Source: Planctomycetota bacterium (lineage in GTDB: Bacteria; Planctomycetota; JAJSAM01; JAJVHW01). From it: 64,000 nucleotides of DNA. The notes under the pieces were generated by a model. It was not told the origin of the DNA, made no database searches, and was given only the letters and a program-made list of their open reading frames with translations. A program made the translations under genes and the position numbers. Of this stretch, positions 41,076 to 51,788 are shown piece by piece (within the stretch, counting starts at the first letter, position 1; each line of letters opens with the position of its first letter). The stretch covers positions 19,903 to 83,902 of the forward strand of contig JAJFFG010000017.1 in assembly GCA_021776825.1 (NCBI GenBank). Direction: 5' to 3'.

Positions 41076-41312
41076 ATGGACGACGCCCGCGTCCCGCCGC
41101 CGAGGAAGCCGAGGGGCGCGCGCGTTCTCGTTCCAGCCTTGGCTTTGGTGGGCGGGTTCTGCCTCACGGCCTTCCCCGCTAGCCCCCGGTACGACCCGTG
41201 GGGGCAGTATCACGACAGCATCATTGTCTCCGACACCCTGACCGGGCGCTGCTGATACGTGTTCGACGACGGTCGACCGCCAGAGGACTGGTTGACGCGC
41301 GGCGACTACTAG
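41076..41312 (+). pseudogene. Module protein A2, interrupted by in-frame TGA
   Basis: The first 59 codons read a copy of A1 (VPPPRKPRGARVLVPALA at residues 6-23, then a hydrophobic helix). TGA follows at 41253-41255. The same frame then stays open for 18 codons, giving YVFDDGRPPEDWLTRGDY and TAG at 41310-41312, for a total close to the 80 residues of A1. A TGG-to-TGA change is the simplest explanation; a 59-residue protein may still be made. Confidence 0.55.
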
Positions 41313-41320
41313 GTCCGACC

Positions 41321-41581
41321 GTGAACCCCCGCCGCCCCGCCCGCTGGTCCTGGAGCGTCCTCGGGGGAGTCGTCCGCGGCGTGCTGTTCGTGTGGGTGGT
41401 CGCGCTCGTGGCGTGGCCAGTCGAGCCGTGGGGCTGGTGGTACCCGTGCGACGAGGTGGATCATGGGGCACAGGCACCTCCAGCGCCTTCCAAGTGCAAG
41501 TGCGTTCCGTCGCTCCGGGGTGTAGCGAGCTGGCGATCCTGGCCCTGCCGCCTCATCGACGGCCGCCGGTACGGCTGGTAG
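41321..41581 (+). CDS. Hypothetical AWP-anchor protein B2
   Basis: The GTG at 41321 starts an 86-residue product whose N-terminus VNPRRPARWSWSVLGGVVRG and membrane helix ending VAWPV match B1. The C-terminal part (about 38-86) is different from B1, Cys-containing (CKCVP, WPCRL) and ends DGRRYGW. It follows the A2 remnant by eight bases. Anchor conserved and tail replaced is the pattern of this family. Confidence 0.55.
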   Translation: MNPRRPARWSWSVLGGVVRGVLFVWVVALVAWPVEPWGWWYPCDEVDHGAQAPPAPSKCKCVPSLRGVASWRSWPCRLIDGRRYGW

Positions 41582-41587
41582 TACGGC

Positions 41588-42006
41588 GTGCCGACCGCCC
41601 CCCGCCGCCCCGTCGCTGGAGCTGGGCCGTCCTCCGCGCCGCCGCCCTCGGCCTCGGGATCGTCGCGATGGTGGGGTGGCCAGTCAGGGCCACGTGCGAC
41701 CTCAGGGAGTTCTCTGGCGGACTTGGCGTTCGGCTCGGTCCCGCTCCGACCATCGACTGCGACTGGTGGAATGCGGGACCTGGAGGGTGCGAGGACGCCG
41801 TGAACTGTGTTGCGTCGATCCCGTGGGCGCTTATCGCCGCGCGTACGGGAGAGGCCATGGACGACGACGGGGCGCCGCGGAAGCACCGGCTCAGGGCCAC
41901 TGTGGACGCCTGTGAGCGCTCCATCTCTGGCTACGAAGGTGCCAGCCGGCGACGAGCTCGTGGGGACCCGCTCGAGTGGCTCGTGGGGTCCCCCGCCGGA
42001 GGTTGA
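41588..42006 (+). pseudogene. AWP-anchor protein C2, frameshifted near the start
   Basis: The homologue of the C1 start is the GTG at 41588 (VPTAPRRP). One C is missing from a C-run (about 41599-41604) relative to C1, which shifts the frame. The following frame encodes RRWSWAVLRAAALGLGIVAM, a helix ending GWPV and a Cys-rich tail, and stays open to 42006. Either this is a decaying copy, or the missing base is an assembly error, or translation starts elsewhere. Confidence 0.5.
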
Positions 42007-42091
42007 GGGCGGGGTCTCCGGTGCGAGATCAAAGGCGTGAACACCCTGCAGGTCATCGGTCCCCCGCGCGAGACGCTCAGCCGCTCGGCGC

Positions 42092-42097
42092 TATGAT
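42092..42097 (+). promoter_or_regulatory. -10 box TATGAT of a predicted leaderless gene (42104)
   Basis: TATGAT, five of six bases of the consensus, lies exactly six bases before the ATG at 42104 with no ribosome binding site. It is the best -10 match of the group. Confidence 0.6.
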
Positions 42098-42103
42098 CGC
42101 CGC

Positions 42104-42493
42104 ATGACGCGCATCCGCACCGTCGCTGTTGCCCTCGCGATGGTCGTCGCAGCGGCGGTGGCTCTTGGTCTCTTGGGTGCCGCGCCGACAGCTGCCCCGG
42201 CGTCCGTCTGGGGCGTCGGAGCGACCGTCCCCGGGGAGCCGTGGCTCTGGATGCCGACGGAGTACCGGCTTGGCCCTGCTCGAACCGAGCCGAACCTCGA
42301 GGACCTCGGGTGGACTGAGAGGCTCCTCGAGAACAACGACCTCCTTCGGCTCGGTCGTTCCACGACCCGGCTAGACGACCTACGACGTCTCCTGCGCCTC
42401 AGGTCTCGGTCGTACGGCGACTACCATCTCTCTGACGGACTCGTCGAGGACGGCGACCTGACTTGGCGGCGATACGATCTCGACGAGTACTAG
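42104..42493 (+). CDS. Hypothetical exported or anchored protein H with TWRRYD tail
   Basis: The 129-residue product has an N-terminal hydrophobic segment (about 5-28, possible signal peptide), a middle rich in Leu/Arg (LDDLRRLLRLRSRS) and the C-terminus EDGDLTWRRYDLDEY. The tail shares TWRRYD and spacing with the protein at 33271. The last four bases overlap the convergent gene. No described domain. Confidence 0.6.
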   Translation: MTRIRTVAVALAMVVAAAVALGLLGAAPTAAPASVWGVGATVPGEPWLWMPTEYRLGPARTEPNLEDLGWTERLLENNDLLRLGRSTTRLDDLRRLLRLRSRSYGDYHLSDGLVEDGDLTWRRYDLDEY

Positions 42494-43230
42494 CTCGGAG
42501 ATGGCTCGCTCCCCCCCGAGGCGCGCACTCGCGTGACGTCCACACCGAGCAGCCCTCCGGCCTCGGCGAGTATTGCCCGGTACGCGCTCGGCACGATCTT
42601 GCATGCGAGCATCGCCTGGCTGTGGCTGAGCACGGCGTCGGTGTCGCGGTGACGGGCGAGCGTGGAGTAACTCCAGTGCGGGCCACCCGACAGCGCCGGA
42701 TACACGTCGTAGCTCCCCTCTCCCCCAACGGCCTCCGCGATCTGTCGCCGATCGGGGAGGAACTTCACGTCGCTGTCGATGACCGTGGCGAGCGCGTCGG
42801 CCTCGTCCTCCGGGAGTGCGATGCCCGCCGCTGCGACACCCTTGAGGAACTGCCGCACCGCGTTCTTCTCCACGCGAGCCAGTCGAGCATCTGGGTCTTG
42901 GGCCACCCAGCCGATGAGAAACGCGCCCTCCCAGAGCTGCCGCGCGAGAAGGATGTTCGCTGCGACATGGATCTTTCGATCGGGAGCCGGCGGGTCCGGC
43001 GGGGCCAGCAGCGCCAAGAACGCATCCACGACTTCATCGGCCTCGCACCACGCGAGGAGCGCGAACACCGGCACGCCAGCATCGGCACGTCGAGGGCGTA
43101 ACTCTCGAGAGAGAGCGCGCAGCGCCAGCGTGTCGGACTCCGCTCGCGCCAGTGCGATTGTGTCCGAGGCTGTGAAAATGGCGCGCTGCTCGGCCGCCGG
43201 GGCGGGATCTCCGGGTGCGGTCTGGCTCAT
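42490..43230 (-). CDS. Hypothetical soluble helical protein
   Basis: This 246-residue protein has no membrane segment and is rich in Ala, Asp, Glu and Arg. A middle segment (RQLWEGAFLIGWVAQDPDARLARVEKNAVRQFL) is reminiscent of DUF5677-like HEPN-fold proteins, but I would not assign it. TAGCCT lies six bases before the ATG. It is the last gene before the tRNA-Tyr terminator, so it borders the inserted block. Confidence 0.55.
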   Translation of the reverse strand: MSQTAPGDPAPAAEQRAIFTASDTIALARAESDTLALRALSRELRPRRADAGVPVFALLAWCEADEVVDAFLALLAPPDPPAPDRKIHVAANILLARQLWEGAFLIGWVAQDPDARLARVEKNAVRQFLKGVAAAGIALPEDEADALATVIDSDVKFLPDRRQIAEAVGGEGSYDVYPALSGGPHWSYSTLARHRDTDAVLSHSQAMLACKIVPSAYRAILAEAGGLLGVDVTRVRASGGSEPSPS

Positions 43231-43236
43231 GCCTGC

Positions 43237-43242
43237 AGGCTA
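43237..43242 (-). promoter_or_regulatory. -10-like TAGCCT of a predicted leaderless gene (43230)
   Basis: TAGCCT fits TANNNT and sits six bases before the ATG at 43230, with no ribosome binding site. Match to the consensus is weaker than for other members. Confidence 0.35.
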
Positions 43243-43342
43243 TGCACCCCAGCAGACGTGTTACCTACCGTGTTACCGATCTCGGGTAACACGGCGGTAT
43301 CTCGGGTGATCTCAAGTCACATCGGAGCCCCATCAACGAGAA

Positions 43343-43372
43343 CAGGCGCAAGAGCCTAAACCCTTGCGCCTG
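43343..43372 (-). terminator. Intrinsic terminator-like hairpin after tRNA-Tyr
   Basis: CAGGCGCAAG (43343-43352) pairs perfectly with CTTGCGCCTG (43363-43372) around a ten-base loop. On the minus strand it lies 15 bases after the encoded CCA of tRNA-Tyr and is followed by TTCTCGTTG, a weak T tract. Confidence 0.65.
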
Positions 43373-43386
43373 CTGATCTTATGCGG

Positions 43387-43472
43387 TGGTGGGCGGTGCT
43401 GGATTTGAACCAGCGAAGGCGTACGCCGCCAGATTTACAGTCTGGTCCCATTGACCACTCGGGCAACCGCCC
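43387..43472 (-). tRNA. tRNA-Tyr (GTA anticodon), CCA encoded
   Basis: The acceptor GGGCGGT pairs with ACCGCCC, the anticodon loop CTGTAAA carries GTA, and a long variable arm (GGCGGCGTACGCC region) marks a class II tRNA. The T-arm is GCTGGTTCAAATCCAGC. Discriminator A is followed by an encoded CCA, unlike the other tRNAs in this window. Confidence 0.95.
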
Positions 43473-43523
43473 ACCGTTGATGTCGCACACCCCCCGGAGG
43501 GGGTCTCGGAGCGCGGCCGGCGG

Positions 43524-43595
<72 letters not shown>

Positions 43596-43709
43596 CACAA
43601 CTCCGAGCGGCGCATTCTGGGCCAGCGCGCGGGAGGCCGGGAAGGATTCCCGGCGTCGACTTCGACGAGACCTCTCAGGCCGCGCTCGTGCCGCCGTCAG
43701 GCAGCCGTC

Positions 43710-44849
43710 TCACGCTCGAAAGAGCTCGTCGCACGCACGCCGGTGCGCCTCGAGCCGCGTGTGCACCTCGGCCAACGAATCGCCGCCCGTCTTCTCGAGG
43801 ACGACGCGCGCCAACTCGAAGGCGACGACGCACTCGGCGACGACCGACGCCCGCGGCGCCGCACACACGTCGCTGCGCTGTCGCGCCGCGTCGACTTCCT
43901 CGCCCGTTCGCACGTCGACGCTGCGGAGCGAACGACGCAGAGACGCGAGGGGCTTCATCGCCACACGGACCACGACGTCCTCGCCGTTCGTCATCCCACC
44001 CTCGATGCCACCGGAGCGATTCGTGGGTCGGCGCGTCCCGCCCTCGCCATCCGGCACGATCTCGTCGTGCACCTCGGAGCCGGGCAGGCGTGCACTGGCG
44101 AACCCCTGGCCAACCTCGACGCCCTTCATCGCCTGGATGCGGCAGAGCGCGCCGGCCAATCGCCCGTCGAGTCGGTCCTCGGGCTGCGCGAAGCCGCCGA
44201 GTCCCGGGGGCAGCCCGTGGGCGCGGACCTCGATGATGCCGCCGAGCGTGTCGCCACTCTCACGCGCTGCATCGACGGCTGCCGTCATCGCCTCGGTCGC
44301 CTCCGGATCGGGACACTGGAACGCCGAGAGCTCCCGTCGGCGCACGACGTCGTCGAGCTCCCCCACCACGGGCGCCGCCGCTACGTCGCCGAGTTCTACA
44401 AGGTAGCCGGCGACACGAATGCCGAGCGCATCGAGGAGTCGTGCCGCCACCGCGCCTCCCGCGACGCGCGCGGCCGTCTCGCGAGCGCTCGCGCGCTCCA
44501 GGATGTTGCGCGCGTCGTCCGTTCCGTACTTGAGCATGCCCGGCAGGTCGGCATGGCCCGGGCGCGGACGATGCACCGCGGGGAGTCGATCGATGGTGTG
44601 GTCCTTGTTCGGGACGCGCAGCGCGAGCGGGCTGCCGAGCGTCGTCGTGCCGCGCAGGCCCGCGAGGATCTCGACGCGGTCGCTCTCGATGCGCATGCGG
44701 CCGCCGCTGCCGTAGCCCTTCTGGCGGCGCACCAGGTACGCATCGATCCAGCTGGGCTCGAGTTCCAGGCCAGCCGGCACGCCGTCGACGATCGCCACGA
44801 GCGCCGGCCCGTGGGACTCGCCCGCAGTCGTCAGTCGCAGTGCTGCCAT
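43710..44849 (-). CDS. aroC: Chorismate synthase
   Basis: AroC (379 residues) makes chorismate from EPSP with reduced FMN, the last shikimate step. The start at 44849 gives LRLTTAGESHGPALVAIVDG (signature 1). Signature 2 follows as RRPRPGHADLPGMLKYGTDDARNILERASARETA around residues 85-130 (H-A-D and RASARET motifs), and signature 3 as RSGGIEGGMTNGEDVVVRVAMKP. It is ten bases after spoVR, so it may be read through from that operon. Confidence 0.97.
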   Translation of the reverse strand: MAALRLTTAGESHGPALVAIVDGVPAGLELEPSWIDAYLVRRQKGYGSGGRMRIESDRVEILAGLRGTTTLGSPLALRVPNKDHTIDRLPAVHRPRPGHADLPGMLKYGTDDARNILERASARETAARVAGGAVAARLLDALGIRVAGYLVELGDVAAAPVVGELDDVVRRRELSAFQCPDPEATEAMTAAVDAARESGDTLGGIIEVRAHGLPPGLGGFAQPEDRLDGRLAGALCRIQAMKGVEVGQGFASARLPGSEVHDEIVPDGEGGTRRPTNRSGGIEGGMTNGEDVVVRVAMKPLASLRRSLRSVDVRTGEEVDAARQRSDVCAAPRASVVAECVVAFELARVVLEKTGGDSLAEVHTRLEAHRRACDELFRA

Positions 44850-44859
44850 CGCTCTGTCC

Positions 44860-46383
44860 TCACGCGCCCGCGAGATGCGGGTCGCGCAACGGCCCGAGAT
44901 CCCGCGTGTGCTCTTCCGTGCCATCGAAGGTCCAGAGCACGCCCTTGCCCTCGATCGCTGTCTCGAGGTTCACGGGTCGGGTCCAGATCGTGTGTAGCGA
45001 ACGGATCGTCTGACGCGCGAAGTCCTCGCGCAGATCGGTGCCCTCGTAGATGTGCCGCAGGTAGAGCTCCCCGCGGTTCTCGAAGTTGGCGTCGACGAGT
45101 TCGATGATCGGCTGGCCCATGTTCGTGAACTGGTTCAGCAGCTTGGGCTTCACCGTCGCGGGGTCCTTGTCGAGGATGACGCGCTTCCCGGTCCGCGGGT
45201 CGCGTCCGAAGATGTAGAGCTCGTGACGCTCGATGAACTCGTGCGTGAGGAACGCGTCGAGGAAGCTCTGGTCGCTGTGGATGCGACGCACCTCGAACAC
45301 CTTCTCCAGGCCCTTCATCGCGCCGGTGTCCCACGTGCGGCGCTTCGCGTAGTCGTCGCACTCGCGCCACTCGCGGCCGTGTGCACCGCGGTTCCAACGG
45401 TCCTCGATGTCGCAGAACAGGTTGTAGCCCAGGCGGTACGGGTTGATGCGGCCGGGCTGCGTCGCCAACGTGGACGAGTGCTTGTCGGCGTAGTTGATGA
45501 TCTCGCCCTGCGCGACGAGCTTCGTCGTCATCAAGCGGCTGTGGATGAACGACGCCCAGCCCTCGTTGATGATCTTGGTCATCGCCTGCGGCGCGAAGTA
45601 GTAGGCCTCCTCACGGACGATGTCGAGACAGTCGACCTGCCAGTCCGCGAGCGGCGCGTGACGTAGCAGGAACTCGAGGACGTCCTGGGTCGGCTGCGCC
45701 GGGAACGGACGTCGCGCCTTCAACGCCTCGGCGAGCTCCGCGCGCTCCTTCTCGAGTGCCTCGCGCGGGTTGATGAACGGCTCCATGTAGCGACGCTGCA
45801 CGGGGAAGCGTCGCACTTGTCCGGCCGCGACGCGGTCCTCGTCCATCTCGGGGCCGCGCACCTCGTCGACGGAGCGCCGCACGTAGAGGCTCATCGGGTC
45901 GATCAGGTTCTCGAGCGAGAGGCACGCATCGAGGAACTCCTCGACCTTCTCCGAGCCCTGACGATCCACGTGGCGCCGCACGCGCGTGCCGTGGTTCGCC
46001 ATGACGTCGACCATGCGGCGGTCAGTTGGCTCGAACCACATGTTGTTGCGGAAGAAGTCCGCGTGTCCGAACACGTGCGCCATGACGAGCTTCTGCTCCA
46101 TCAAGGTGTTCGAGTTCATCAGGTACGCGTAGCAGGGGTCCGTGTTGATGACGAGTTCGTAGATCTTGCCGAGCCCGTACTCGTACTGCTTCTGCAGCCG
46201 CTGGAACTCCATGCCGAAGCGCCAGTGCGGGTACCGGACGGGGAACCCGCCGTACGCCGCGATCATGTTCAACTGATCAGCCGCGACCAACTCGAAGACG
46301 ACCTGCGGGAAGTCGAGCCCGAGCTCGATTGCCGCGGCTCGCGCCTCCGCCTCGAGTCGCACCAGCTCCGGCGTGAGGTTCAT
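44860..46383 (-). CDS. spoVR: SpoVR-family protein
   Basis: The 507-residue protein matches SpoVR/YcgB: VYPHWRFG-type FPVRYPHWRFGMEFQ near residue 47, then GLGKIYELVINTDPCYAYLMNSN, MAHVFGHADFFRNN, INEGWASFIHSRLM and a C-terminal RDPRTGKRVILDKD region. The family goes with PrkA and YeaH in stress or stationary-phase responses and in Bacillus sporulation; its chemistry is not known. The ATG overlaps the yeaH stop (ATGA). Confidence 0.95.
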   Translation of the reverse strand: MNLTPELVRLEAEARAAAIELGLDFPQVVFELVAADQLNMIAAYGGFPVRYPHWRFGMEFQRLQKQYEYGLGKIYELVINTDPCYAYLMNSNTLMEQKLVMAHVFGHADFFRNNMWFEPTDRRMVDVMANHGTRVRRHVDRQGSEKVEEFLDACLSLENLIDPMSLYVRRSVDEVRGPEMDEDRVAAGQVRRFPVQRRYMEPFINPREALEKERAELAEALKARRPFPAQPTQDVLEFLLRHAPLADWQVDCLDIVREEAYYFAPQAMTKIINEGWASFIHSRLMTTKLVAQGEIINYADKHSSTLATQPGRINPYRLGYNLFCDIEDRWNRGAHGREWRECDDYAKRRTWDTGAMKGLEKVFEVRRIHSDQSFLDAFLTHEFIERHELYIFGRDPRTGKRVILDKDPATVKPKLLNQFTNMGQPIIELVDANFENRGELYLRHIYEGTDLREDFARQTIRSLHTIWTRPVNLETAIEGKGVLWTFDGTEEHTRDLGPLRDPHLAGA

Positions 46384-47456
46384 CGGCCGCGCCTCAGGAA
46401 CTCGCGCAGACAGTCGAGGATCGCGTCGCGATCCTGGATCTCGCACGTCACGAGATCCTCGCTGTCGAATTTCTGGTCGAGGTCGTGCTTGAACTGACCC
46501 GAGCCGTACGCGCTCTTCACCTGCCCGTACGCGAACTGGTTCGACTTCGGGAGCAGCTCCTCTTCGAGCAACCGCAGACAGAGCGCGGTGTCGCCGCCGC
46601 TCCAGTTGTCCCCGTCGCTGAACTGGAAGCAGTAGACGTTCCACTGATCCGGTGGGTAGTCCTTGTCGATGATGTCGTTCGCCAGCCGGTACGCGCTGGA
46701 GATCTTGGTGCCGCCCGACTCCTTCAGGTGGAAGAACGAGTGGCGGTCGACCTCGCGCGCCGACGCGTCGTGCACGATGTAGCGCGTGGCGACGTTGCGG
46801 TACTGCGACTGGATCCACGCGTCGAGCCAGAACGCCGCGTTGCGGACGATCTCCTTCTGCTCGGCGCCCATCGATCCGGACACATCCATCATGTAGAGGA
46901 TCGCGGCCGACGACTCGGGTACGCGCGTGATGTCGAAGCTGCGGAAGCGCTCGTCCTCGCGACGCGGAGTGACGAGCGGATCGTCGGCGTCGTAGTCGCC
47001 ACTGATGATCTGTCGGATCAGCGCGCGCTTGTACGTCCGCTTGAAGTGACGCAGGCTGCGCGGCCCGGTGCGCCGGATGCTGCGATAGCGATGCGTGTCG
47101 GTCTCGACGTTCTGCTGTCCGCGCGGCTCGATGTGCGGCAGCTCGAGGGCCTCGCCGAGGATCTGCGCGAGCTCCTCCATCGAGACGTCGACCTCGAGCG
47201 GGTGTTCGCCCTCGTCCTCGCCCGGGTCCTGCCCGACTTCGTCGCCCGGCTGGCCCTCGCCCTGCCCAACGCCGCCGCCGCCGCGATCACCGAACGTGAA
47301 GCGCGGCAGCGTGATCTCGGGCAACGGCACCGCCACGACCTTGCCGCCCTTCCGGGTCAGCATCTCGCCGTGACTGACGAACTTGCGCAGGTTCTTGCGA
47401 ATCTGCCCCTTCACGATCCGGCGGAAGCGGTTGACGTCCTGGTCGACGCGTCGCAC
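46380..47456 (-). CDS. yeaH: DUF444 / YeaH-family protein with VWA-like domain
   Basis: This 358-residue protein starts RRVDQDVNRFRRIVKGQIRKNLRKF, has an acidic Gly-rich linker (about 55-90) and a von Willebrand A-like half with the metal site DVSGSMG (about residue 192). Family members (YeaH/YhbH) are coregulated with the PrkA kinase. The GTG start at 47454-47456 lacks a clear ribosome binding site and follows the inserted element by a few bases, so the element may have replaced native upstream sequence. Confidence 0.92.
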   Translation of the reverse strand: MRRVDQDVNRFRRIVKGQIRKNLRKFVSHGEMLTRKGGKVVAVPLPEITLPRFTFGDRGGGGVGQGEGQPGDEVGQDPGEDEGEHPLEVDVSMEELAQILGEALELPHIEPRGQQNVETDTHRYRSIRRTGPRSLRHFKRTYKRALIRQIISGDYDADDPLVTPRREDERFRSFDITRVPESSAAILYMMDVSGSMGAEQKEIVRNAAFWLDAWIQSQYRNVATRYIVHDASAREVDRHSFFHLKESGGTKISSAYRLANDIIDKDYPPDQWNVYCFQFSDGDNWSGGDTALCLRLLEEELLPKSNQFAYGQVKSAYGSGQFKHDLDQKFDSEDLVTCEIQDRDAILDCLREFLRRGR

Positions 47457-47460
47457 GGGG

Positions 47461-47698
47461 CTAGCCCGGCCTATTCATGAGGCTCGCGCACTCCGTGACG
47501 ACCGTCGTCCGGGAGTCGAGGAGCGGCCTGGATGCGGGGGCCACGGCTCGCGCCGAGTGGCCCGCCCTGAGCGAGGACAGAACGTCGATATCAAGGCGCG
47601 CCGACGACTGCGACGTCGTTCCGTCTCGGAGGAGGCGCAACGCCGAGATCGGCGGTCTGGACCGCTCAGGTGCGTGAGTCGTCATGAATGGGCCGGGC

Positions 47699-47702
<4 letters not shown>
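47461..47702. mobile_element. MITE-like element with inverted-repeat ends between prkA and yeaH
   Basis: The left end CTAGCCCGGCCTATTCATGA (47461-47480) matches the reverse complement of the right end (47682-47702, CTAAGCCCGGCCCATTCATG then A), and similarity continues inward for about 15 more bases (CTCGCGCAC against CTCACGCAC). The inside has no transposase. The outermost CTAG and TTAG could be a 4-bp target duplication. The right end supplies the prkA stop codon. I recall similar ends from IS1380-like elements but cannot verify this. Confidence 0.65.
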
Positions 47703-49747
<2,045 letters not shown>

Positions 49748-49809
49748 CTCGGTCCCCCTGTCCGCCGCCCTGCGCGGCCGGACGATCGTCATGTTAATCG
49801 AGGCGACGC

Positions 49810-50223
49810 TCAGGGTCGTCCGCGATCACGCGCAAAGAGACAGCGTGCAAGGAGACCGTGCGCCAGGCAACCGAGCAGGCTGCCGGAGAGATCCCAGATC
49901 AGATCGAGCACGCTTGGATGCCGCTGCGGCACGAAGCTCTGGTGCCACTCGTCGAGCAGCGCCCACGCCAGGCAGAACGACAGCGCCGCGAGCAGGACCC
50001 GTCGACGCAGGACCGCGCTGAACGCGTTGCGAGCGAGGAACCCGCCGGCGGCGAACTCGATGCCGTGGTAGGCCCAGTCCGGGAGCGAGATCCACCACTC
50101 GGCGTCCGGCTCCGGGTCGGAGCTCGAGGAGAGCATCCACACGGCCACGCACCACGCCGCGAGAAGCGCGAAGCGAGCGATTACGGAGGCGCGTGAGACG
50201 GAGGACAAGGTGGGGTCGGACAT
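49810..50223 (-). CDS. VanZ-like family membrane protein
   Basis: The 137-residue product has about four hydrophobic segments (about 15-32, 47-66, 75-92, 107-128). The VanZ motif appears as [25 protein letters not shown] (about 87-111). VanZ-like proteins are linked to teicoplanin resistance in one case, but most have no known role. It is 62 bases ahead of prkA and 47 after the HEAT protein. Confidence 0.85.
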   Translation of the reverse strand: MSDPTLSSVSRASVIARFALLAAWCVAVWMLSSSSDPEPDAEWWISLPDWAYHGIEFAAGGFLARNAFSAVLRRRVLLAALSFCLAWALLDEWHQSFVPQRHPSVLDLIWDLSGSLLGCLAHGLLARCLFARDRGRP

Positions 50224-50270
50224 GGAGCCAGCACCCGCCTCATCGGCCCGCGGCGAGTGCGCCCGCAGCG

Positions 50271-51779
50271 CTAGCGCAGCCGCTGTGACTCGGCGTTGCC
50301 GGACTCGATCTTGTCGATCGCACTGCGAATGAAGTTCCGCACGTGCTTCCAGCTCGCATCATCCCGCATCTCCTGCAGCACGGGCAGCGCGTCGCGGTGA
50401 CCGATCACGCCGAGGGAGTTCAGCAGGTTGCGCGCGAGATAGTTGTCCGTCCTGGCGCCCTCGAGTCGGTCGAGCATCGGCTTCACCGACTTCGGGTCGC
50501 GGACGAGTTCAAGCGACTTCGCCGCCGCGTGGCGCACGTTGTCCGAGTCGTCATCGAGAAGCGACACGAGCCGGTCGGTCGCCACCGTGGAGCGCGTCTC
50601 GCCCAGCGCGGCGACGAGGTTGTAGCGCATGTTCTCGTCGCTCGCGTTCTCGAAGAGCACATCGATCTTCGTGGCCGCGTCGTCGCCGCGCGCGTGCCGC
50701 AGGCAGTGGAGCGCGACTCCACGGAGACCGTCCTCGTCGTTGGCCGCCATGCGAATGACCGGGTCGAGCAGATCGCCGCCCATCGCCGACGCGGCGGCCA
50801 AGGCACTGCCACGCATCCGCAGTCGCTCGTCGTCGCTCTCGATGAACTGCAGCGCGTTCGGGTCCTGGATCATGTTCAGGATCTCGAGTCGCAGTTCCTT
50901 GGCCGCGTTGGCTCCATGGATCAGCGCCACCGTGACGAGCTTCTTGGTGACCTCGGTGTCGCCACGGTCGCGCGCTTCACGCATCGTCTGAGCCAGTACG
51001 GGTCCGGCGCCGGACGCCTTGCCGAGCGCCGTCACGGCGGAACTCGTCAGTCGGTCGTCCGGGTGCGCGAGCAGCATCTCGGTCAGCGTGCGGACGGCCT
51101 CGTCGCCGCCGATCGCGGCGAGTGCCGGCAGCGCGTGACGGAGGAGGTCGTCACTGGTGCCCTCCTGACGGACGAGGGCCTGCACCTGCGTCAGACCCGC
51201 CGCGTTGCCGCTGCGCGCGAGCGCGTCGAGGGCGGCCATGCGGACCTTCGCGTCGAGCGTCGGGTTGGCCGCGGCCTCGGCGATCATCTGACCGGCGCTC
51301 GCGTTCTTGATGAGACCGAGCGAGAGCATGGCGTCCTTCTCGAGGTCGCTCTCAGCAAGCATCGCGAGGAGCTGCCGGACGAGGCTCTCCGGCACCTGCT
51401 CGATCTGACCATTCCCACTCTCGATCTGGTCGATCTGCCGGCGGACCTCTTCCCAGATGCGCTTGTCGAGGACGTCCTGCAGCGTCTCGGCGTTGACGTG
51501 CAGGATGGCGCCACTCGCGTCGCGGAGATGCTCCGGCACTACGTAGACGAAGTCCTCTTCGTCGTTCGCGTCGTCCTCGCCGTCGGGGTCCGGGCGAGGC
51601 CGAGTGGGCTGGAAGTCGCCCTCGGGCGTCAGGCGGCGCCTGTCGCCGCTCGAGTCCGGCGCCTCCGGGCTGTCCGGCAGTCCTCCGCCGAGCAGCAACA
51701 CGGCGGCGCCGAGCATCGCCGTAGCAGCTACGAGGACGATGACGAGGAGCAGGCGTGTGGCGCCGCGGGTGTTCTGCAT
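50271..51779 (-). CDS. Membrane-anchored HEAT-repeat protein
   Basis: This 502-residue protein has an N-terminal anchor helix (about 9-30), an acidic Pro/Asp linker (35-75) and many HEAT-like repeats from about residue 130 on, for example VRMAALDALARSGNAAG, LRHALPALAAIGGDEAV, MRYNLVAALGETRSTVA and VRHAAAKSLELVRD. HEAT repeats bind protein partners. The anchor suggests a role at the membrane face. -10-like TAGTCT lies nine bases before the ATG. Confidence 0.85.
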   Translation of the reverse strand: MQNTRGATRLLLVIVLVAATAMLGAAVLLLGGGLPDSPEAPDSSGDRRRLTPEGDFQPTRPRPDPDGEDDANDEEDFVYVVPEHLRDASGAILHVNAETLQDVLDKRIWEEVRRQIDQIESGNGQIEQVPESLVRQLLAMLAESDLEKDAMLSLGLIKNASAGQMIAEAAANPTLDAKVRMAALDALARSGNAAGLTQVQALVRQEGTSDDLLRHALPALAAIGGDEAVRTLTEMLLAHPDDRLTSSAVTALGKASGAGPVLAQTMREARDRGDTEVTKKLVTVALIHGANAAKELRLEILNMIQDPNALQFIESDDERLRMRGSALAAASAMGGDLLDPVIRMAANDEDGLRGVALHCLRHARGDDAATKIDVLFENASDENMRYNLVAALGETRSTVATDRLVSLLDDDSDNVRHAAAKSLELVRDPKSVKPMLDRLEGARTDNYLARNLLNSLGVIGHRDALPVLQEMRDDASWKHVRNFIRSAIDKIESGNAESQRLR

Positions 51780-51788
51780 CGCACTCCG

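Noticed and set aside
41253..41255. TGA in A2 as a selenocysteine codon
   Set aside because: No selenoprotein family, no recognised bacterial SECIS hairpin just downstream, and the paralogue A1 offers no supporting Cys or Sec at that place.
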